Shown one piece after another: positions 1-11,326 of a stretch of 64,000 nt of DNA. The number at the start of each line of letters is the position of its first letter. Positions within the stretch are counted from its first letter, which is position 1. Source of the stretch: Pagrus major (lineage: Eukaryota > Chordata > Actinopteri > Spariformes > Sparidae); NCBI RefSeq assembly GCF_040436345.1, contig NC_133227.1, forward strand, positions 19,502,171 through 19,566,170, in the 5' to 3' direction. The notes beneath the pieces were generated by a model, which saw only the letters and a list, made by a program, of their open reading frames with translations, was not told the origin of the DNA and did not search any database. Position numbers and translations under genes: made by a program.

Positions 1-236
1 GACTGTTTGCTCAGATAACTGGTGATGTGCCTGAATGACTGGCTGATCTGCAGCTTTATTAGACATAAAAGATGTTGAAAGAATAAGTAGATCAACTGTT
101 AGCTGTTGACTACAGTGTTTTAATGTTTGTAGGCTGACATGTCCCCTAACTACACTTATTTACTGTGTTGTGATAAAGGTGTCCCTTGGCTCACTGCCGC
201 TCTTTAAACTGTGCGTGTTTGTTTTGTTTTGTGAAG
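1..236 (+). other. ublcp1: ublcp1 intron, partial
   Basis: Non-coding stretch ending in a T-rich tract and an AG acceptor at 235-236, directly before codons EDVLAPPP. I see no exon for the UBL domain here, so it must lie further upstream. Confidence 0.7.
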
Positions 237-1950
237 GAAGACGTTTTAGCCCCTCCCCCTGAAAACGATGATGTGGTCAATGATTTTGACATCGAGGAGG
301 AGGTCATTGAAGTGGAGAACAGGTTAGATGTTTAAATGTGATTTTTTATTATTATTTTTTTTAAATGTGTCTGGCTGTGTAGAAGCAAAATTTGTGAGAG
401 GGCGTAAGGGAATATGTCTGTGTGTGTCTGAGATACAAATGTTTGGCTGCGTGTCTAGAGAGGAGAACCTGGCTAAAATAGCCCGCAGAGTGAAAGACTA
501 CAAGGTGGAGGAGCTGAACCCTCCCAGAGAAGGAAAGCGGCTGCTCGTACTGGACGTGGACTACACACTGTTCGGTAAGAATATTAAGAATATGACTGGG
601 AAACAACTGACCGTATGGCAGCATGTTACTGTAATACCGCATCGCCACTTTTTCTTCTGTTCATGTGTGCACAGGCATATGTTAAGAGAGGGCCACAGGG
701 TCCAAAATCTGTATCTGCTGTCTCCTCCTGTAGTTGCAGTCAATACAAGAAGATGCTTAACAAACTCTAAATCCATCACTGTTTGTCAGCCTATCAGTTG
801 CTGATTTAATCCAGGACATTGTGCATTGATGTCTGCATGCTGTGTGTGTTTAGATCACAAGTCATGTGCAGAAACGGGTCAGGAGCTGATGAGACCATAC
901 CTTCACGAGTTTCTGACATCAGCCTATGAGGACTACGACATTGTCATCTGGTGTATGTATCTCTCTCCTCTCCTCTCCTCTCCTCTCCTCTCCTCTCCTC
1001 TCCTCTCCTCTCCTCTCCTCTCCTCTCCTCCCTTAAGGTGTTAACTGGACCTAGTTGCATGCATTACTGTAGATGAGTAGAAAAATGTTGTTACTCGTAG
1101 GCCACTGGATTACCTCACTACAACAGTTTTTGTTTTACATCTACCAAGTACTTACTATGTTACAACTATTTTTTGTTTTTGATTTCCTCTGTGAATGTTG
1201 GTACTCAGGAATCTTTTGGAATATACATCTTACATATGTTCTTTCTCTCCTTAGCTGCTACAAGTATGAAGTGGATTGATGCCAAAATGAAAGTAAGTAT
1301 TCCACTTGTCCTTATCAGAATCATTATAGTTTTATGTTTGTTTTTTGTTTCCGATTTAAATTTTTGTTTTAAATTCCGTTTAGTTTTAGATAGTTTCCAG
1401 AGGGAGTGAGTTTGCTCTTTTCAGTTTAGATTTGATTTTTTAAAAACGTTTGGTTTACAAGAAGTTTTGAGTAGTTTCAGCGTTAGTTTTAGTTTTAAGG
1501 GGGTATTTGTCGGGGGCAAGATTTAAGAAGTTCAGAATAGGTACTGCAATACAAGCACAACACTGTGACTGCAATGAAATCACTGTCATGTGAAAAAAAC
1601 ATATGCATACTCCTTCCAAACTGATAGACTAAAACTAATGACATTTCCTGTATTTTGTATTTTATTTTAATTGGTTTTGTGACTACACAAAATAATTTCA
1701 TAGTTTTCTTGATCTCAGTTAACTCAAATGTTTTTTCACATTTAGTTTTAAACTTTTAGTTTAGTTTTAGTTCACTATAATAATCTTGGTTCATATAAGT
1801 GTTGTCTTCAGAAATCTGATTATCACCATCTGACTGTCACCATGACTGTACTGTCACTTTTTTCTTGCCAAAAGGTGGCAGTGTTAATCCATTTAACCTC
1901 CAGTATTGAGGGTTTAGAGGGGAACAGAAACTCACACTACTGTCTGCCTA

Positions 1951-1990
<40 letters not shown>

Positions 1991-3416
1991 TCTGTGTGTC
2001 TGTATGTGTGTAGGAGCTGGGAGTGACAGACAACCCAAACTACAAGATAACGTTCATGTTGGACAGTGCAGCGATGATCACAGTACACACCCCTAAGAGA
2101 GGAGTTGTTGAGGTTGGTACAAATCATAAATTATAAATATCGGCCTGTTTCACTGCGGCAGTAACACACATTACTGATGCGACAGAAGAAAGCATTTATA
2201 TTTATTTTTTATATATATTTCATTGTGTGGTGGGCTTTAAACAAAATCACAGGATGTGCATTGAGTATAAATTTAGAAAAAGGGGAAAACACGTTTTATT
2301 ATTCACTCAACTTGCAACAACAGTATAAGAATGTATACTGCACCATGCCCGGCAGCTGTGGTATCCTCTGGAGAGCCTTCCACAGCTGAAGGTGTGAGTT
2401 TGTGTGCAGTGACACTCGTAGTGAAGGATCAGTTAGAGAAAGGGCCACACGCACACAGAGCAATAATAACATGTCTCTTCCTGGTGTTTTTGGCTTTGTG
2501 ATAAGATAAAAGCACTTATATAGTGTGTTTGCTGACATGTGTGTGTCCAGGTGAAGCCTCTGGGTGTGATATGGGGGAAGTACGGAGAGTTTTACAACAG
2601 GAAGAACACCATAATGTTTGATGACATCGGACGAAACTTCCTCATGAATCCACAGAACGGACTAAAGGTAGCCGGCCAGCATCACTGCATCGCTTTGAGC
2701 CTCTTCTCTTCCCCATCATTGTCAGCTTTATGCTCACATTTTGCTGAAACGTCTTTTGCCTGTGTCTGTGTTTGATAGATCCGGCCCTTCATGAAGGCCC
2801 ATCTTAACAGGGAGAAGGACAGGGAGCTGTATAAACTGGCTCAGTACCTCAAAGAAATCGCCAAGCTTGAAGACTTCAGTGGACTCAACCATAAACACTG
2901 GGAGAGGTACGCACACACATGCTTGACAATAATAAGGACGATTGCAAAGTAGTAGTGAGATGCTTGTAAATCCCTCGTCTCTGAATATGATCTGCTGCCA
3001 TCAAGACGAGGCCCCTCTGTGTCAAAGTGCAAATCAAGCCGCTTGAAGCAATCTTTGTTTCAGTCTCCATCAAGCCTCTGAACTCGTATGCTAAATCTTT
3101 GTGGAAAACAGCAACTTGTAGCTCTTCTTCCAGGATCTTTTTCAAGTGGCTGTGTTTTCAATGTCAAGTGTCTCTTTTATGTTTTAAGATGCTCTGTTAT
3201 GAAGCAACTGTCTAGCATTGTGTCAAACGCTTTTTTGGTTTTTGTGTTGTTTTTTTATGTGAGCAAGCACTGTGCCCAGGACAAATTTCCCCTTGGGAAC
3301 AATCAAGTTTCTCTCATCGTTGTCTGAAACCAAAATAAATTCATCGAAATATGTCTAAAATCTGAAATATGTACATGTGTGTCTATAGGTACCTATCTAA
3401 GAGGCAGCACCACTGA
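237..3416 (+). CDS. ublcp1: Ubiquitin-like domain-containing CTD phosphatase 1, 5'-partial (8 exons seen)
   Basis: Nuclear Mg2+-dependent serine phosphatase of the FCP/SCP (HAD) family; in mammals it binds the proteasome base through its N-terminal UBL domain and lowers nuclear proteasome activity. Exons read from the sequence: 237-322, 459-574, 854-952, 1255-1292, 2014-2112, 2551-2667, 2779-2906, 3389-3416, all with GT/AG borders and consistent phases. They give 236 residues plus stop. The catalytic DxDxT motif is seen as LDVDYTLF (exon 459-574), and the distal acidic motif as [13 protein letters not shown] (exon 2551-2667). The protein ends RYLSKRQHH. The family is about 318 residues, so roughly 82 N-terminal residues (the UBL domain) lie in exons upstream of the window. 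Only a partial gene is present; nothing suggests a pseudogene. The order ublcp1-il12b matches the human neighbourhood. Confidence 0.96.
961..1032 (+). repeat. Pentanucleotide (TCTCC)n tract
   Basis: About fourteen units of a pure pyrimidine pentamer begin eight bases after the splice donor of the ublcp1 exon 854-952. The tract makes this intron start almost entirely C+T on the sense strand and is likely length-polymorphic. Confidence 0.95.
1951..2013 (+). repeat. (TG)n microsatellite abutting a ublcp1 splice acceptor
   Basis: An almost uninterrupted TG run (about 1955-1988) followed by degenerate TG/TCTG units runs into the AG acceptor at 2012-2013 of the 99-nt ublcp1 exon. It takes the place of an ordinary polypyrimidine tract. 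Confidence 0.93.
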
Positions 3417-5090
3417 GGGGGGACTGCATCCTCGGCAAAGACTGGGGCTGGGCGCGACCATCCCATGGTCCACTTCTCACACACACAAACACACACACAC
3501 ACGCACACAAACTTGACTATAACAAGTCCTTCATTTCAAACCTTACGACAGATCCAACACTAACCCTCCAGCCGACAACACTCAAAAGCTCAGGACTGAG
3601 ATGGGCTTCCCAATTTCTATATTTGCATGTTCTCTGTCTCTCTCCCGAATCTCACACTTTTTTTTATTTCAACTGTTGTTTGCATTTATTACAGAAATAA
3701 TTGCAGTTACTACCAGTCAGTGTGGTAAAACCTGTGTGGGTTTAAAAACTACTTCTACATGCCAACTTGTCTAAAATACATCTTGAAATCCAGTCAAACA
3801 GCTTCTGAAAATATCTGAGATCTGATAAACCTGCTTGATCTTCCAGATGGCTGAGGTTTACAGCATTTTCACATTACTAAAAAATAGTAAATACTTTGAT
3901 TATCAAGCATCTTTGTTCTACCAAGTAAGTTAAAAAAAGACACAAATATAATTTCATTACGGTTAAGGTGTCATCCACCCCGTACAAGGCTTAAGTTTAC
4001 ATCTTTGAGAAGGAAGGATTGAAAAGGATTAAATCTGAAGTTCAACAGAAAATAATGAATAAGAACAAGTTACATAACATGTATCTAAAAGTGTCTTCAC
4101 GAACTGAGGATATATCCACAATTTAAAGGTGCAATGTGTTTAGAATTTTAGTTGAAAACATTAACAAAAATTATCAACAGAATGAATAAAATTCAGTTTT
4201 GACGTTATGGAATCTATATTGCCTGTTGCAGAGATATCTACTGAAGTTAGCATGCTGACCAGCTAGCACTGGTACAAAGCCCCTATGTTAGCAGTGTAAA
4301 CACCAACAGTCCCCTGGTCCCCGAGCTCCCAGTCCAAGTATGAATCTTACTGCAGTACATTCGACATCAAACCGACATCTGCAACCCACACAATTTAATG
4401 ATAATATGCAATAATCCTCAAAGCTGCTTTGACATAAAAAGCTGTTGAGATCAAGACTGGTCGTAGCAAAAAACTGTCGTTCCTTCACTAGACACAGGCC
4501 TGTGGGTTAGAGGATGTCACATGTGTACTGTATACATGCACAGTACTGAAGGCACGTAGATGGTCAGGTGGATTGGTGTGTGAGCATATTTGCCCAGAAA
4601 TGTATCTCCGTTGTTACATGCCACCACTGTGGAGGCACACAAGGTTACACACAGTCAGTCGGTTCTAGTTTTTGTTTTTTGATGCAGAACTCGTTGGTCT
4701 GTGTTTTGTTTAGAGCTTTTATTGAACTGTTTTGGTAACTTGAAATGTTAACGAACAAAGTGAGAGTGAGAGATGATGATGAAACGCTCATTTTACAGTT
4801 TGTTCTTTGGTTGCTTCTTCATCGTCTGCGCTTATTGTCAACGCTTATTTTAAGTTATGGATGAAGAAGGGGAAGTGTCCGGGGAAGGTGTTTCCCCTCC
4901 TTATGAACAAGTAGCACCTGAAGCTCTTGGAAACGGGGGATGTGATTTCTTTCAGATCTTGTCAGGTTTACAGCTCTCTTGGACTTTTCAACTCCTTTTC
5001 ATTTATTGAGATCTACCTTTTTGTGTTTTCCTCATCACATCCCTGACGTCCTGGCTGTAAATATGACAATAAACCTTTTTTTGTACCAAT
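3417..5090 (+). other. ublcp1: ublcp1 3' untranslated region with embedded repeat
   Basis: From the TGA at 3414-3416 to just past the AATAAA at 5068-5073 there is no other coding potential, so about 1.65 kb is inferred 3' UTR. It carries a short (CA) run at 3480-3510. A segment at about 4128-4350, beginning with a 'ttaaaggtgcaatgtg' end, resembles the termini of dispersed fish MITEs. The 3' end lies about 110 bp from the predicted il12b 3' end. Confidence 0.65.
5068..5073 (+). terminator. ublcp1: Poly(A) signal of ublcp1
   Basis: Canonical AATAAA followed within 10-15 bp by T-rich and GT-containing sequence, in the right orientation after the ublcp1 stop codon. Earlier weaker A-rich hexamers cannot be excluded as alternative sites. 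Confidence 0.7.
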
Positions 5091-5197
5091 ATTGCCTGTA
5101 TTGTTCATTCTTTCTTTAGTCATAATCTTTTATAGTATTGAAACATTTCATCATAATAATCACAGTGCCAAAAGGTGCAGTAAATAAAAATGTTCAA

Positions 5198-5203
5198 TTT
5201 ATT
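5198..5203 (-). terminator. il12b: Poly(A) signal of il12b
   Basis: TTTATT on the plus strand gives AATAAA on the minus strand, about 135 bp beyond the spliced il12b stop. The intervening UTR contains ATTTA-type A+U-rich motifs (near 5226-5232), typical of unstable cytokine mRNAs; that role is an inference. Confidence 0.55.
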
Positions 5204-5335
5204 AAGAATGATTTTTGAGTTGTCAATAAATACTTTACAGATATTATATCTTTTTACAAAAATGTTTGAAATTTAAAAAAATAAAATAAACAGGAGTATA
5301 AAATGTCTTCTTCACTCCTTGTGTTCTTCCTTCCT

Positions 5336-8300
5336 CTATGGCTGCAGTTCAAGGAAAGAGCAGTTCACGGTATTTTTGTTCACTCTGGAGACAGGAGAGG
5401 TTGGAGTGAGTCAGTATGGATCACATCAATGTTTGTGGCATGACTTGGTATTATCTCAAGAAAAATCATAAACACTACTGTTGTAGAATACTCAGTCAAA
5501 ACAGTTCTTAATCTCAATGGTTTGAGTAATAGACGGTACTTACAAGCAGTAGCTCCAGGGGCCAAACGGCCCTCTGGTGTGCTTGTCCTGAGCTCGCACA
5601 CAGATAATATACCTCTTGGTTTTGAAGTCGATCTCAAAGTTAGTTTCCTCAATGTCCTGGTGCTGTACAACAGAAGAGGAGACATATTGAAGACAAACAG
5701 ATGCTTTTTTACACTATAGAGATGTGTAACTGGAAGCTGACGTATTAATTACCCTTATGGGCTTGTCGCTGTGACACGTGTCTTCGTTGTGGACCACCTT
5801 GACCTGGAACTGCAGGCTGAAGAAGCTGCAGGGCTTCTCCCAGGTGTCAGGGTAGCTCCAGCTGAAATTCCTCCCATCAGTGATCTGCAGGTTCTGGAGA
5901 TTTTCCGGTCTCACTAAATAGGGCGAGGAGGGGGAGGGATAAGGTGGAGACGGGGAGGAAACAGTACAGTGAGGAGTTTTCTGATGCTTGTTTTGTTGTT
6001 TATTATCCAACCAATTAAGGATAGACCGATTATAACCCTGGCTGGTTATTTTTATTTTTACTGCAAATATCGGTTTGAAATATAATTTATTGTTCTCCTT
6101 GATTAATAATTATTATTATCTGCATCAGCACCGAAAAAAAAAAATCCTCAATCGGGCATTAAAATACAATCACTTACCGATCTCTCTCAGGTAGAATGTC
6201 TTTGTGTAGGCCTCCAGGCGAGAGTAGCTATATATGTAAATGATGAGGGAGATGCGATGCTGTTCCTCTTTGAACGGGCAGCTGGCATCTTGGCACTGAA
6301 TGCTGGATCCGTCAGCATCCACCACACAGGGAATATTCTCCAAATGACTGGAATGAAGACAAACTGGTTGGTACAAATACCATCTACAACAGGATACATG
6401 ATCTGGGATGAGTGTTGTGTGAGCCTCACCGTTCGGCCTTCACCAGGAGCACGGCGGCGTTGGATCTGTGCTCTGCTTTAGCCCAGGTGCATTTGAAGGA
6501 GCCTGAATAGTTAGGTGCTGAACAGCGGATGTGACCTGGAGGAACAGAAACACTTTTTAGCTTCTGTTTGTGTTGAATGTCCCAGCTTTTAGACATCAAT
6601 AAATCATTGCAAGATTAATTTTAGGATGTTAATTTAATTACTGTGAACAGGCCAAACAACCGAGGAGGAGATTGCCAGCTTCATACCAGCTTGTTTACTA
6701 TATTTAACATTTTGTTCAATCAAGTCAGGCACAAAACACATTGCCTTATGGCACGAAACCAGAGAAAGGATGAAGTCTTTTTAGTACAAACAGTGCCGAA
6801 GCTTTCAGAGCTTTCACAGGATCTTGCGATTTGTGAAAGGTGGCAAAAGAACCTTTTTAAAAAAATGTTTCATTTCTCCAATAAAGCAAAGGAGAAAAGG
6901 CTTTCATCTAGGAAACAAAATACTTTTCGGGTCTCTTTTGAGAACCACTAACACTAACAATATGATGATGGGTGTGCACATTATGTCAACCACATACTGC
7001 ACCAAGCGTGTTTATGCTACAGCGATTACATCAAAGTATCACCATGAATTTAAGATGCTGTGCTGGATTTACTTTCTTTCCATTTCTAAAGTTCTCTTTG
7101 TCCCTCTCTCTGTCCAGCAGCATCCTTCCTTCCCATCATTACTCCAACTCTGATCCTTGTTTTGTCCACTTTCTTTGTACATATACCTCAATGTTCATCT
7201 TATCTGTTGATCACTGTCAGCTTTTGGACCGCAGCCCTCTACCTCTGTCTATTTGTTCCCCATCTTATTGCACTCTCCCACCATCTTTCTTATCTATTCA
7301 GTGACATCTATCCTCTAGTCTCCTCCAATAACACAACAAATCTTTATCTGTCTCTGTTTGTCATTTCTTACAATGTGTAGCTGCTTTGTTCTTTCCCTTC
7401 ATCCCCCTTTCCTTCATCTTTCTTATCTTACCTTTCCCATGGGATTTTTCTTTCAGTATGACAGTCCTGTTTTCCACTTGGATCATGATCACGGTGTGGT
7501 TGAGGTATTCTCCATCTGGGCCGAGGTGACAAGTGTAGTTTCCCCCATTCATCTCCTCCACCCGGACGTTGACCTGATTCCCCTGCAGAGCTGGGACCTC
7601 CAGGCCTGGGAAAAGAGCATGGGTCAGTGTAACCCTGATGCCTATGCTTCAGTTTGTCATAAAACAGATAATGTGCTACATGATTGAAGTTTAATTTTCT
7701 GCAGAAAAATCTGTATATTAAGATTAATTAGCATTGTATCATGTCATAACATATTGTATCGTAACATATTGTATATTGTAACATATCTTATCATAACATA
7801 CCATATCATATTGTATTGTATCACATTGTATCGTAATATATCGTATGGTAATTTATTGTATGGTAACATATGATATTGTATGATATAGTGTGGTCCCAGA
7901 TCTTATCATTACATATCGTATTGTAATTTATCGTATCGTAGCATATGATATCATATGATATTGTATTATATCTTATCATAACATCATATTGTAACATACC
8001 TTATCATATCCTATCGCAACATATCATATCGTAATACTTGCTTCATATCGTAAAGTATCATATTGTAACATATTGTACCTTGACATACCGTTACACAACA
8101 TATCATAACATATCGTATTGTGACATATTGTATCATATTCCTATATATTATATCATAACATATTGTATCGCAACATGTCGTGTCATATTGTATCATAACA
8201 CATCGTAACGTACTGTATTGTAACATATCGGATTATATCGTATCATAACATATCATATCGTAACATGTCATTTTGTATTATAACATACCGTATTATAACA

Positions 8301-8876
8301 TATTGTATCATAATACATCGTATAGTAACATATCATATTGTAACATATCCTATCATATCTTAACATATTGTATCATAAACATAAATTTGTTTTTTGCACA
8401 ATGTGTTATCTGTATATTTAGACTCATTAGTGTCGTAACATATCATATCATGCCATACCATATGTGATATATTGGCACATCAGAAGTGGTAGTGGTAGTA
8501 GAAGTAATATCAGTGGTAGTTCTATTAGTAGTAGTAAAAGTTGTATTACCGTTTTTCTTCCAAGTCACAGGCTGGTCCTGATAAGCTTCTCCACAGGTCA
8601 GAGGAACATACACCATGCTGCCTTCTTCATTAGGCAACCTCAGGACCAGAACTATTTTATTCACAGACAAGAGACACGCACATACACACAGAGCATATTA
8701 AATCAACATTTATTGCATGTGAGGTGAAGAGACAAATGAAAAGGAAAAGTAATAGTCCGTAGAGGAACGAGGAGGTACCAACCATTATCCATCAAAGTCT
8801 CTATCTGGTGCTGGCTGCTGTCAGAGCTGGCACTGCACAGTGCAGCATACAGAAGCATGAGGAGCAGCGTGCGCAT
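5336..8876 (-). CDS. il12b: Interleukin-12 subunit beta (p40), shared by IL-12 and IL-23
   Basis: Secreted soluble cytokine-receptor-like chain that pairs with p35 or p19 to form IL-12 or IL-23. Coding exons (minus strand): 8876-8783, 8651-8550, 7605-7432, 6535-6430, 6347-6178, 5913-5753, 5662-5544, 5384-5336; phases agree throughout, giving 324 residues. If the last intron is retained, a TAA at 5542-5540 ends the protein at 309 residues. Human p40 is 328. Seen in order: signal peptide MRTLLLMLLYAALCSA; Ig-like D1 with Cys pair VPLTCGEAY and GGNYTCHLG; D2 with IRCSAPNYSGSFKC, like the human NYSG-Cys segment; SSIQCQDASCPFKEE, where the second Cys matches the human residue that bonds p35; D3 with SWSYPDTW and ICVRAQDK. 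The WSXWS box is degenerate (FGPWS). The ATG is the first codon of exon 2; exon 1 is non-coding. Fish have several il12b paralogues and I cannot assign which this is. Confidence 0.94.
5914..6177 (-). repeat. Degenerate MITE fragment in il12b intron 6
   Basis: The segment around 6015-6160 resembles the 'gaccgat...tatcgg' termini and interior of the MITE at 27101-27636, but with no intact ends. It is intronic between the coding exons 6347-6178 and 5913-5753. Confidence 0.45.
7735..8465. repeat. Degenerate A+T-rich minisatellite in il12b intron 3
   Basis: About 700 bp built from imperfect 5-10 bp units of the type TATCGTAACA / TATCATAACA, interrupted by a unique-looking block near 8370-8430. 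It lies between coding exons 8651-8550 and 7605-7432. Short open frames across it are repeat translations (runs such as YDMIYYD), not genes. Confidence 0.9.
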
Positions 8877-9189
8877 CTGAAAGAAACGATGACACGATAG
8901 TATAGTACAGGGACTAGAACCATTTTTTCATTAGTTCTAATATTTTTATAAGCCTCTGACTCTTCAATAATAAATATGGTTGTTAGGAAGAAAAAAATCC
9001 CTTCAACCAGCAGGTCCAAAATTGTCATTGACAATGGTGTTTTCACAGTTTCTGAAAACTTGACATTCTACAAATACAAGTAAACTCTTAATCTGAGAAA
9101 GTATCTACAATCCTAAAATTAATATGGTGGAGTAGAAAGTACACTATTCCTGAGTATTAAGTATCCAAAATGTGGATACTCAAGTAGGA

Positions 9190-9601
9190 CAGTTGTTCCC
9201 AACCTTTTTCTCTTGTGATCCCTTAAAATGAAGCAATGTCTACTTGCAACCGCTCTATAATGTATAATGTATATGTATTTCTACAAGCTGTGACCAGTTC
9301 AACCAAAGATTTTTTCTTGTATCTGGAGAGAAATCTGTGTCCTGGATCTTATCTCTGAGGTCTCTCCTGTCACTAGATTTCCTTATTCTGAGAGCAGCAG
9401 ACAGGCTGTCATCTTTTTGTGAGTTGGTTGAAGCGTGTTAAATCTCTTCCTTTCAATATTTCTTCCTCTTAGTTTTATTTAGATTTTATTTATTAAGAAG
9501 GAAAATTAGCCTGTAGTTTCCAAACAAAAAGTTTTATCTTCCTTCTGTAAATTATTAATTATTAATTATTATTAATTTGCAACCCCTCTTGGGAACCACT
9601 A
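9190..9601. mobile_element. hAT-like MITE in il12b intron 1
   Basis: Left end CAGTTGTTCCCAACC and right end GGGAACCACTA are inverted copies of one terminus (AGTNGTTCCCAA), and the body has no coding capacity. This matches the layout of non-autonomous hAT elements, whose termini are typically CAGTGGTTCCCAA. I see no convincing 8-bp target duplication, so it is an old copy. It sits inside a second degraded element (9090-9190, 'caagta...actcaagta'). Confidence 0.6.
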
Positions 9602-10165
9602 TACTCATGCATACCAGTACTTCTAAAGTGCATTTAAATAATTTCAGCACATGCGTGAAAGTATCTCTTATGATACTGTAAGGAAAAAAAGAGTCTGAGA
9701 CCAATGAAACGTGTTAACCTCAATATATTAGAATGAATGGCAACACTTAATAATATGGATACAATAAAAAAAAGTTTATTTATGTAACTGTATTCATTTA
9801 ACAATAATGTAAATGTTTGGTTTTGAGGATCAATTTGATTAGAAATAGCTTCACATGTTCTGTCTGCTTTTAGAGGTTGAGCAAATAACACGAGTCTGAA
9901 ATTAAGTTTTATGTGACTGAAATCCAGCTCCTTATGATTGCATATCAATCAAAGTATGTAGTAGCTGTGAATGAAGATTCCTTAACTGATGGTCACACAA
10001 AGTCGTATTAACCTGATAAGTTGTTGTAAGTATTCCTGATAGATCCTGCATTGATTCATAAATCATCATAGTCAAGTGTTAATCCTCCTTAAATATATTG
10101 TCTGTACCCTGATTACAACGTATTACAAAGACAGACAGGACAGAAAATGAGTGAGTAGATCTTAC

Positions 10166-10250
10166 CTTGACAGCTGGACTTGATCCAAAAAATACACAAC
10201 TGAGAGCTGACTTGGTGAGATGGCTGCACTGAGCTTGAGTTCAGTTTGTC
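10166..10250 (-). other. il12b: il12b non-coding first exon (5' UTR)
   Basis: A consensus donor (AAG|GTAAG) at 10166/10165 ends a stretch lying about 28 bp downstream of a TATA box. The next exon begins exactly at the ATG (8876), so an upstream untranslated exon is required. The transcription start near 10250 is inferred from TATA spacing only. Confidence 0.6.
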
Positions 10251-10277
10251 TGCATGAACTTGGCGCACTATTGCTGT

Positions 10278-10283
10278 TTATAT
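10278..10283 (-). promoter_or_regulatory. il12b: TATA box of il12b
   Basis: GCATATAAACAGC on the minus strand, 25-30 bp upstream of the inferred first exon. An inducible TATA promoter fits a cytokine gene. I did not find an NF-kB or ETS site that I would defend from sequence alone. Confidence 0.6.
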
Positions 10284-11326
10284 GCAGTCCAGAAGCAGAA
10301 GGTCGAAAAACCCCTAGACACATAGAGGAACTTTTGCCTGTGGGTGTGTGGGATTTATTACCTGAGAGTATGATGACATTAAATCATGATTCCATCAGCT
10401 GGAAACACCAAAGGAATTCATATTAATAATGAAGCAGAAGAATGGATTATTTCTTCACATAGCTTCCCATCTGACTCTCTATCTTCTGTTCAGCCCCATT
10501 CATGCAGTCATGAGGGAGATAACCACAGAGGAGGACAAAAGCACAATTATATCATATTCCATTGTAAAATTGTGTGTAAGTGCAGCCACACTTGAGGAAG
10601 GAAGTCGAAACAACAATAGAGACAGAAACCGCGGGAAAAGGGAACTGTGAAAGTATGACAGTGTGTGGTGGTGAAAACTGAACAGGTACTTTGGAGAATG
10701 GTCATGAGCATTCTCAGGAATGAGAACAAGAAAGCAAAAGTGTCTGCATGAACAACTCCATTAAAGTGGAAAAGGGAAGATGTCGCTGGGATGAAATAAA
10801 AGAGAAATGCTTTAATCAGGGAAACATCACATGGACGTCTCCTTTAGTTAGTTTTGTGAACACACTGTTCTTTGACCATGTGAAAAAAACAAAACAAACA
10901 CAGTTGGGAAGTTACCTGTGCAATGATTTATGGAGGGGTTTCCATTGTTCATTCTGAACTTATTTTAACCACCATATTCAACTATGTCAATCTGTAATGA
11001 CAGGCAGCAGTCGACCATTTCCTTTAAATACACTCCTAACTTGATTATAGTAAGAGGTTTCTTTTTTATTCAACATCACTGTGTTTATGAAAAAAGGTGA
11101 TAGATGACTATAGTTGTTCAAGATTGGTGTGCTTTGTGGTACTGGACAAAATCACCTTTGCACTGAATCATATATCATGATGTCATACACTCTCCCAAAC
11201 TACGCACTCTGCAAAGAATAAAAACTTCCATTTCTCTTTTCACAGCTATCGTAATGAAAAGTAACATATCTTCTCTGACTACAAACGGAAAAAATGTTGT
11301 ATTAACACCTTGATCTAATGCAGGTG
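10284..11326. other. il12b upstream intergenic region
   Basis: About 1 kb upstream of il12b. It holds A+T-rich sequence with no supported exon; the short ORFs at 10386-10957 lack splice context or any family resemblance. It probably contains il12b regulatory sequence, which I cannot resolve by eye. Confidence 0.5.

Noticed and set aside
7735..8465. CRISPR-like or satellite array
   Set aside because: Units are short, degenerate and contiguous, with no regular spacers; eukaryotic minisatellite.
5336..8876. EBI3 or CRLF-type chain rather than p40
   Set aside because: Three-domain layout with N-terminal Ig domain, the NYSG-Cys segment, the C-x4-C pairing motif and the adjacent ublcp1 all point to il12b.
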